Both the position numbers and the translations under genes were made by a program. Below, in pieces: positions 56,816 to 64,000 of a stretch of 64,000 nucleotides of DNA; the first letter of the stretch is position 1; each line of letters begins with the position of its first letter. The stretch covers positions 20,852,070 through 20,916,069 of the forward strand of contig NC_088314.1 of NCBI RefSeq assembly GCF_910592395.1, in the 5' to 3' direction. This DNA comes from Lineus longissimus. Its lineage: Eukaryota > Nemertea > Pilidiophora > Heteronemertea > Lineidae. Under the pieces are notes generated by a model. It saw nothing but the letters and a program-made list of their open reading frames with translations, searched no databases and was not told the origin of the DNA.

Positions 56816-57537
56816 GAGGAAATACAGTAAGTTCATTTATTTCTGTCGAATATTTGCATTTTTGATAATATTGTAATTGTGAACTTGTTCTGATAACTTT
56901 CAAGTCATACTAAATATAATATAGTCCTCACAGTAATTTGTGAAACACTCAGTGTAACGTCGAAATGTCGTAACGCTATCACGACCTTAGTGATTTCTCA
57001 GTTCTTAACTCTGAGCGTTGATTATTACAAACAAGGTTAGATACATATTTCGTACTTTGTTGACGCTTGGTAGCATCTTCGTCGTAAAGCTTCTTTATTT
57101 GAGTGAGCGGCGAGTGTCTTATCTTTTCAATAAATGTTCACTGAAAGCAACCTTGTAGTCAACAAAGTTTACTTTTAGGAGATAATCACCGTGTATTCCT
57201 AATAGGCTGTCCTGAGGTGATGTATACATGTATATACTAGCTTATTAGATATAGGAAGCAACGTTTTCCAGAAAAAAACAAAAATCAAGTTACTTCTTGC
57301 GATATCAAACTGCTGGTTCGAAGTCGTGTCGACTAGCTGACCATAAGTCAATCTGTAATGTAATCATATTGATCATAAACTTTCAGACGTCTGTATTCGC
57401 CTGGCAACTATAGTTTGCTGATGTTTGTTTTTTATCTTTTAACATCAGGAAATATTGCAGCATCTATTTTCAATGAAAAAGTTGTTTATTTTAACTGATA
57501 AAAATTGCTCTTTACTTCAGTTCCGTGTCTATTTTGC

Positions 57538-57841
57538 CCGGATGGAATCTCCGTCACCTGCTAAGATGGAATATCCGTCACCTGCCAAGATGGAATCTCC
57601 GTCACCTGCCAAGATGGAATCTCCGTCACCTGCCCGGATGGAATCTCCGTCACCTGCCCGGATGGAATCTCCGTCACCTGCCCGGATGGAATCTCCGTCA
57701 CCTGCCCGGATGGAATCTCCGTCACCTGCCAAGATGGAATCTCCGTTACCTGCCAAGATGGAATCTCCGTCACCTGCAAAGATGGAATCTCCGTCACCTG
57801 CCAAGATGGAATCTCCGTCACCTGCCAAGATGGATACACCG
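57538..57841. repeat. 24-bp minisatellite, about 12-13 copies
   Basis: Unit GATGGAATCTCCGTCACCTG plus CCAA or CCCG. Because 24 is a multiple of 3 and the unit lacks stops in several frames, both strands stay open (MESPSPAK on plus; ILAGDGDS on minus). I do not call a gene: the open stretch begins in AT-rich sequence with no supporting splice site or homologous domain. Copies vary mainly AAG/CGG and one CCGTTACC. Confidence 0.95.
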
Positions 57842-59690
57842 TGACCCGCGCAGATGAAAACTCGACAAATATACGTTTTTACCAACCAAAGAACTGTACA
57901 ACGATTTACAATTTTTCTCTTTCTTAGAAATAATACACAATATATAATACACAAATTTGTTTTTGATTTCCATAATACACTGTATGCAAATTGCTAAAAC
58001 TAATTCTCGACCATCCAGTAAAGTCTCACGTTACTCTTACCAATGTACCAATGGTAAACGTTGATGCGTCATCTTCTAGAATCTAGTTCTACCCTAACGA
58101 ACCATTAATGAGCCAAATAAGAACTCGCCACGCTCAATCTAATACTTCAAATTTGACATTGACTGTTGGATTATTCCTTCTTGACCATACATGTTCCCTT
58201 CCCGTTGCTCACTTGACGAAGCGTCAACTATCATTTTAGAACATGCAGCAGTCAACTAGAACTGGTGGAACATGCATGGACATGACGAAACAATCCAACA
58301 GCATATCATTCACCATTGCACGGCTGGACCACGTAGTTCCGTTGAAGGAGCAGATACTACTTTGGGACTAATCGTTGGCAGGTTTATTGAAGGATTCGGT
58401 CGCACTATAGGTATTGGATGCCTCACCAAAGACAGCGAAGGTGGGGGCTCAACACGAGGCCAGACAGGCAGATATCAGCTCCTTGATTATATCTTTTGCC
58501 GGCACTGGCCAAAGCAGAAGTGGTTGCCAAACCATAACCGCTCCACGAAAATGAGGCACAAAGCTTTATACATGTACATTGTAAATAAATGCTATACTAA
58601 GTGTTTCGGTCGAATTCTCTGTATAATAATACTTCATGTCCGATTCGCCACGTAATGCGACTAGACACTCGGGTGATCATCGCGTGCCCATTTTCTTACA
58701 TTTTGATTACAATACCCGACGGGTACTTTCATCTATTCGATATTGGTCCGATGCACGACGTTGATTGGATCAATGCGCTGTTATGCTCAGAGCGAATTGC
58801 CGTTACCGGATATAACAACCGAAGGCAACCCGAGCCTGATTAACAAAGGCGTCCGCGAGAAAACTTGTCTATTTGTTGATAATTAGATATTAAGAATACG
58901 TTAATTAGAATCATTAGCGTGGACGTGCCTTCGACAAGGTGGGTCAAATGGACGAAAGAATGTATATCTCTTGTCGCATTCGCGCGTGACGTCGTTACTG
59001 GAAGTCGTATCGGGTGCCTTGCAGACGCATCACGCCATTCTGGGGGTGACCATTATTATCTTGCCACGTTGCTGGAGATTTTGTTACGTTTGTTAGATCA
59101 ATACATGTGGCGCTACACACTTATCACTAGAATATACTTCTGCAGATTGTACAGCACTTTTACACAAGAATGTGTAAATAATGTGTGTAGATTAAATTTT
59201 TCTAGAAAAACCCCCTTCCGCTAGATCAAAGGATCCAATAAATAGGTGAATGAATAATCAATATGCGACCTTTCAAGACATTGTGGGCCGAATTTACAAA
59301 GGGTGTTTAGCTTAAAACAGCGTTTAATGTCTGAATAGACAGAGTCAGGGCCTTGCAGGGTTTCTTCATGAAAACCGCATTAGGCCCTGAAACTGATTAT
59401 GTAGAATTTACACGCGTCTAACTCTTAAACACCCTTCGTAAATTCGGCCCATGTTCGTCGGGGCATATTCAAGGCAGCCATGCGCTCATTTTACAGTGTT
59501 ATAGGGGTATATGGATTAGAACAAATACTGAGAGGCCTTACGCCCCTCCGAATGAACTAGTCTTTTGTCTGTTTCTTTCGTGTCGTCATTTCTCTCTAAA
59601 AGCTCGTATTTTTAAAGGCAAACTGATACCAACCTTGGCTCCTGTTCGACACAGCGACAGATCAACCATGGCAGCCATGAAGCGATGAAT
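57842..59690. other. Intergenic sequence between 24-bp array and GPCR 3' end
   Basis: One foldback element (59284-59451). Otherwise mostly unique sequence. The open stretch at 58272-58655 has no recognisable domain and looks random. Confidence 0.35.
59284..59451. mobile_element. Inverted-repeat MITE, 168 bp
   Basis: TGGGCCGAATTTAC followed by AAAGGGTGTTTA on the left mirrors TAAACACCCTT and GTAAATTCGGCCCA on the right. It has a loop of about 110 bp, no coding capacity, and no clear target duplication beyond a possible TG. Confidence 0.75.
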
Positions 59691-59694
59691 AAGA

Positions 59695-59700
59695 TTTATT
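59695..59700 (-). terminator. Poly(A) signal AATAAA, GPCR gene
   Basis: TTTATT on the plus strand, 190 bp beyond the GPCR stop at 59891, gives AATAAA in the transcript sense. Confidence 0.5.
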
Positions 59701-59890
59701 GCGATAACCTGACGGTGGTATTGATGCTATTCTTATTCTTTGGAACTAATTAATTTAACCCTTTACGACACTGTCTTCAGAAAGCAGGAAATGCCAATTA
59801 AGTCCATGGAGCGATATCAATATGGCAAGAAATCACGTGACCTTATGTCGTCACGTTACCCGTGAAATGAGCTGAAATATTCAAATTAGG

Positions 59891-62728
59891 CTACGTCTTT
59901 TTGAGACATTTCTTCATCAGTCTCAAGAATTCGTTCCTCCACTGTTTATTCACCAAACTATAAACAATCGGGTTCAGCGCCGCAGTCAGAGATGCCAAAC
60001 ATAAACAGAACATCTCTGCCCCGTTGATCATCCGCTGGACGCCATAGCGGTTAGTCACGTGACCGGTCACGAGGTAAACAATGGGCATTGGCAACCAGCA
60101 GACGAGGAAGACGATGATGATAACAGAGGCCCGTTTGGCGGTCTTTCCCTCAAGTTTTCGTCTGCCATTGAATTTATTTTTGTCAGACATAACACAGACT
60201 GATCCGACGACCTGATCTGTCTTTGCGGCGGCCATCATGACCTTGCCGTGAAAGTCGTGCACGTCCACCAAGTTGTTCCCCTGCGTCAGAAAGGAAACTG
60301 TGTCTGCAAGTTCCTGATTCTCACCAGGAGGTGCTTTATTCCCTGGTCGAAAAGAAACAGTTTCACCAGCAGCATCTTGAGTTATCTCTCCAGTTACATT
60401 AGTCACCGCAACTCCAACTTTAGCCTTCTTTTTCCAAAATACTGCTCCCTGTTTTTTCGCTGTAGTTTCACCATCCAGTAGCATGCCTTTCTCATTGCTA
60501 GATGAAACAATGTTATTAGCAGTTACTTGTTTGTCCGTTTCAGAGGTGTCAATCTCTTCGGGAACCCTAGCCTTCTTTTTCCAAAATACAAGACCCTGCT
60601 TTTTCGGCTTCTGCTGTAGCTGAACGACAGATGTGGCAGCAGCATGCACGCCGTTCCCAGGTTGAAATGCACTGACATCCACTGAAGAATCTACAGCGGT
60701 CAGCGCCCTGTCTCCCAGCTTAGCTTTCTTGCCAAAGACAACAGTACCTGGTTCATGTTTCAAATCTTTCTCGATCGCAGCATCAGATGTCACTGTTTCG
60801 ATCTCATTCTCTGGAACGGATTGCTTTTTCTGAGGAGACGTTTTGGCACTGTCACTTTCTGGAACGGATTCTGGTTTATGAGGTGACATTCCACCAGCGA
60901 CACTCCCTGTAACGGATAAATGTGGTGGTTTCTGGGGTGACATTCCGACAGCGTCACCATCCGGAACGGATTGAGGTTTATGCAGTGACATTCCGGCAAG
61001 GTCACTCTCTGGGACGGATTGTGGTTTACGAGGTGACATTCCGGCAATGTCGCTTTCTGGAACGGATCGCTTTTTTTGAGAAGAAGTTTTTGCAAAGTCA
61101 CTATTCTCACTATTTGGAGCTGATCGTTTTTCATGGGATGCTATTTTGGTAATTTCCCTTTCCTGAATTGATGGTTTTTCAGGCGACATTTCTAAAACAT
61201 CTTTTTTTGAAGGGGGCTCTATCTTTTGAGCGGAATTCTTTATGAAACCATTTGGCGCGGATGGTAATTTCTTAAAAAGCAAAGGCATTGTGTTTTTAGA
61301 CTGCAATGGACTGGAATTATCACTGGATGATGTCATTTCATTCTCCGCCAATTTCGCTGATTCTGACTTTTCAAAAGCACATTTTATACCGCCTGTGTTT
61401 CTCTCTGTCTGTGAACTGGCAGCAAATTGCGTTATTTCCGGTTCCTTTGCATCAGCTCCTACGACTTTAGACCCCGTTTCACTAACTTCAAGAAGAGAGG
61501 ATGCTTCCTTTTCTAAATAGAAATCATCGCCAGATCTTGTGTCCGATAACTTTTGATTTGTCCGTTTGATAAAAGAAACCGCATTGTTGACATTTTTAAT
61601 TGTCAGTGGCTTCCTCGGAACAAAAACAATTGTTTCATTTCCTGGATCATTTTCATCTTGCATGACTAAAACATCCACACTCGCCTGACCAAACGAGCCT
61701 CGTTTTTTACTCAAACTCGATTTATGCACGCTGCGGTTGAGGAGACTTGACTTACTCCCTCCGTTGCAGCTCGACGACACTTTCTCCGACGGGCTGATTT
61801 TCACCTTCTTTTTCCAAAATATGGCGCCTTTTTTAGCTTTCGGACTAGTTTCAGCTTGAGGAGATGTGGCCGTGGATGACTCCGTCATCACCTTCGCCTC
61901 GGGTCCGACTGTTTTCAACAGCCCTGCCGCTGGCGTGTCGGAAACTGTACTCTGCTTTGGTGTCTTTGGCTGCACCTTATTCTTCTTCAGTGTCATGTTT
62001 TTCTTCTCCAAGTGGCGTTTCAGGGCCAGAAGGATCTTAACATAGAGGAATAACACGAGAAACGTAACAAGAAAGCTCACTGGCCCAAGACCTAAATCTG
62101 CGTAGTAATTTGAATAAATATTCGTATCGTACTCCGTCCCGCTGCAAAATAACCACATCGGGGTCGTGTGTACCCAAAACGTCACAACACACGCGAATAA
62201 TAATCCAAGAGTCCATGAAAAACATATACTGATTTTTACTCTGCGGACCTTTTCCTCCACTTCGAATGGATCAGCGATTGCTTGATATCGTTCATAACTT
62301 ATGCACACCAAGCTCACAAGCTGCACAGTGCCACCTAGCGTATGGAAGAAGTCAAGGTAGCTACAGAACTCCGCGGGAAGAGTCGTTCCCCCAACAGACG
62401 CCACGAAAACCACAAGAAGAGAAGGCGCGACGATCACCACGGTCACAGCGTCACCTATCGCCAGATTTACCAACATAGCATTCATTACAGTTTTAAGCAA
62501 TTTACTAGAATATACTGCAACAAACACAAAGATATTTCCAACTGTTCCAATCAGTGTCGTGACTAACAGAATCAAAATGCTTACGATCGTAACCGGAAGA
62601 TCTAATTCGCGCAAACGGGAGGAATCCGACGGAAGCCAATCCGCGGAACTATTTTCGTACGTTCCAGTTGTGCTCGAGATGTTAGTGTAGTTTTCCAGGT
62701 CGCTGCTAGGTGGGGCAATCATTGCCAT
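59891..62728 (-). CDS. Orphan class A GPCR with giant intracellular loop 3, intronless
   Basis: 945 residues in one exon. Seven-helix landmarks: N65 (1.50, GTVGN), D93 (2.50, NLAIGDA), C122 (3.25) paired with C195 in extracellular loop 2, E146-R147-Y148 (the D/ERY motif), W172 (4.50), P216 (5.50), FLVCWLP in helix 6 (about 870-876) and NPIVY in helix 7. Position 3.32 is H129, not Asp, which argues against an amine receptor. Three N-glycosylation sequons lie in the N-terminus (N13, N16, N26). The loop between helices 5 and 6 spans about residues 237-862. It contains three GxxFWKKK(A/V)(K/R) modules (near 303, 714 and 763), one degenerate VVFGKKAKLG (near 665), and about five SVPESD-x-AGMSP-x-KPQ repeats (about 535-635). 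The tail is short with a possible palmitoylated Cys (LMKKCLKKT). Ligand unknown. Confidence 0.94.
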   Translation of the reverse strand: MAMIAPPSSDLENYTNISSTTGTYENSSADWLPSDSSRLRELDLPVTIVSILILLVTTLIGTVGNIFVFVAVYSSKLLKTVMNAMLVNLAIGDAVTVVIVAPSLLVVFVASVGGTTLPAEFCSYLDFFHTLGGTVQLVSLVCISYERYQAIADPFEVEEKVRRVKISICFSWTLGLLFACVVTFWVHTTPMWLFCSGTEYDTNIYSNYYADLGLGPVSFLVTFLVLFLYVKILLALKRHLEKKNMTLKKNKVQPKTPKQSTVSDTPAAGLLKTVGPEAKVMTESSTATSPQAETSPKAKKGAIFWKKKVKISPSEKVSSSCNGGSKSSLLNRSVHKSSLSKKRGSFGQASVDVLVMQDENDPGNETIVFVPRKPLTIKNVNNAVSFIKRTNQKLSDTRSGDDFYLEKEASSLLEVSETGSKVVGADAKEPEITQFAASSQTERNTGGIKCAFEKSESAKLAENEMTSSSDNSSPLQSKNTMPLLFKKLPSAPNGFIKNSAQKIEPPSKKDVLEMSPEKPSIQEREITKIASHEKRSAPNSENSDFAKTSSQKKRSVPESDIAGMSPRKPQSVPESDLAGMSLHKPQSVPDGDAVGMSPQKPPHLSVTGSVAGGMSPHKPESVPESDSAKTSPQKKQSVPENEIETVTSDAAIEKDLKHEPGTVVFGKKAKLGDRALTAVDSSVDVSAFQPGNGVHAAATSVVQLQQKPKKQGLVFWKKKARVPEEIDTSETDKQVTANNIVSSSNEKGMLLDGETTAKKQGAVFWKKKAKVGVAVTNVTGEITQDAAGETVSFRPGNKAPPGENQELADTVSFLTQGNNLVDVHDFHGKVMMAAAKTDQVVGSVCVMSDKNKFNGRRKLEGKTAKRASVIIIVFLVCWLPMPIVYLVTGHVTNRYGVQRMINGAEMFCLCLASLTAALNPIVYSLVNKQWRNEFLRLMKKCLKKT

Positions 62729-64000
62729 AAGCGGGTTAGGTCATTCGAGACATTGCAAAGGTTGCTTTCTTATAAGGAACGGAAACTCTCATGCTCATGT
62801 CAGCTAAGTAACCTCCTTTTTGAAAAGAGACAAATAGCCCTTAACTACTTCCCTACAAGAGGCATCAGATCACATTGGCACCGCTACTCTCCCAATACAA
62901 CATATCAAGGCTCATCGCCAATGTAGTCCTATTTGTAAAGAATCAGATGTATCCAAAAAAGATAAACCACACATTCATGTGAAGCTTTGATAATAATTTT
63001 ACGAAATTTTACGAGTTTTTACGAGTTATTCAATCTTGATTTATTTTCACATGCACTCTCTCCTTCATTCTATCACCACGACTGTCTTCTAATTGACCAT
63101 ATTGCTGACATCGTCTGCCAATATCTGTAAAGTTCTATAAAGATTCACAGATTGAGATGACCGAGGCGCCAGGAATCCAAAGTTGAGAGCAGTTTGTAGT
63201 GTTTGTCTACGAGTCTTCCTTCTTGTTCGTGTCCAAGAATGAACTGATTATGGCTTAGCTGGAAATACCTCGCATTCGTCAGCCTCCAGGCGGCCTGGTT
63301 GCTTTGTTTTCTTCTCCGAGACACACATATCGATCACTCAATTAACAACCATACCGTACGCATCACGATCCTTTTTTACCAATGACATCACAGTTGCTAT
63401 CTAATCACGGGTCTTGTTACAAATGCGCTCTGCCGACCGTCTATCCTGATTGGTTACTATTTCCGTAAGAAACAATACGTTGTGTGACCTGTTGCAATGA
63501 CTTAGTGGCCGCGTTGGTATTAATTTTGCATGTCCTGAAAATAAATCAAGTTGTCATTAGTTTGGTAATTGAACGATGGTCCAGAAAGAGTAATGTCGAT
63601 TACAGTTATTCCGTGTTATCGACGCTCTGTAATGATGAAACCAAATTAATTAGTGCAAGAGAACGTTAATGGGGGCTATGACATTTTCCTCAACACGGCC
63701 CGGTGACTTTTCAACATGGAAAACATGATGAGGTGGAGAATTCTTTTCTGCAGCATGCGTTCCTTTCGCTACGGTGGATTGTGCATTTAGCAATTCCCAG
63801 CATTTTGTCAAATTTGTCATTCGGCATTAATTCCTTTTTTCAGGGAGGGGAGGCCAGGGGATGCGGGGCGAATACATCGCGCCAGTTTTCGTTTCTGGGA
63901 AAACGATTCGGACTCCATCACCGCCGTGCATTCCTCTGTGCATTTTTATGTACGATTTTAACCCGTTCTTCACGTGGTACACTCAAGAACATTTTAAAGA
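62729..64000. other. 5' flank of GPCR gene
   Basis: Presumed promoter and leader of the minus-strand GPCR. I see a short tandem ACGAAATTTTACGAGTTTTT motif at about 63000-63025 and a G-rich stretch near 63843-63870. No further gene or repeat is recognised. Confidence 0.35.

Noticed and set aside
58272-58655. 127-codon plus-strand open frame in the GPCR 3' flank
   Set aside because: Composition looks random, with no domain, no start context and no neighbouring exon signals.

Overview
This is animal nuclear DNA, most likely from a marine invertebrate. The evidence is long introns with GT-AG borders, metazoan-specific domain architectures (a Gemin3-type DEAD-box helicase, a rhodopsin-like GPCR, a large multi-C2H2 zinc-finger protein, TMEM115), AATAAA polyadenylation signals and many small foldback transposons. 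A 'CAGTAGAACCTC' pogo-type MITE and an 'AACAAGAGGCCC' dispersed repeat, both of types I recall from mollusc/brachiopod-like genomes, make a lophotrochozoan my best guess. I cannot name the species.

Layout, left to right: cytosolic seryl-tRNA synthetase (SARS1, +, 11 exons, 1478-7458); a field of tandem repeats (about 8.2-14.9 kb) holding a 52-copy 90-bp minisatellite inside an older 68-bp repeat field; a 2429-residue zinc-finger protein encoded in one exon (-, 16270-23559); TMEM115 (+, 3 exons, 26331-27938); a 12-copy 68-bp satellite (30536-31348); DDX20/Gemin3 (-, 9 exons, 31489-38801) with a very long C-terminal exon; an unrecognised 340-residue multi-pass membrane protein (+, 8 exons, 39045-47113) whose ATG lies 243 bp from the DDX20 ATG; a 1468-residue coiled-coil protein with recently amplified internal repeats (+, 4 exons, 49547-54615); AT-rich tandem repeats and a 24-bp minisatellite (56.2-57.8 kb); and an intronless class A GPCR with an intracellular loop 3 of about 625 residues (-, 59891-62728).

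The genes do not form one pathway. Most are ordinary housekeeping genes (aminoacylation, Golgi membrane, SMN complex) mixed with lineage-specific proteins. The striking layer is the repeats. All three convergent gene gaps carry tandem arrays, while the two divergent gaps and the one head-to-tail gap do not. Foldback elements sit in introns and 5' flanks.

The most unusual single feature is in SARS1 intron 6. A 56-bp unit holding a complete 3' splice site plus the first bases of exon 7 is repeated so that 13 near-identical acceptors lie in a row. Only the last gives a productive reading frame. The second is a 68-bp repeat whose two subfamilies keep a hairpin through paired base changes. The third is the GPCR loop, which repeats an FWKKK basic-aromatic module. 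Exon borders were placed by eye from splice motifs, reading-frame continuity and remembered human orthologues. No alignment or transcript data were available.
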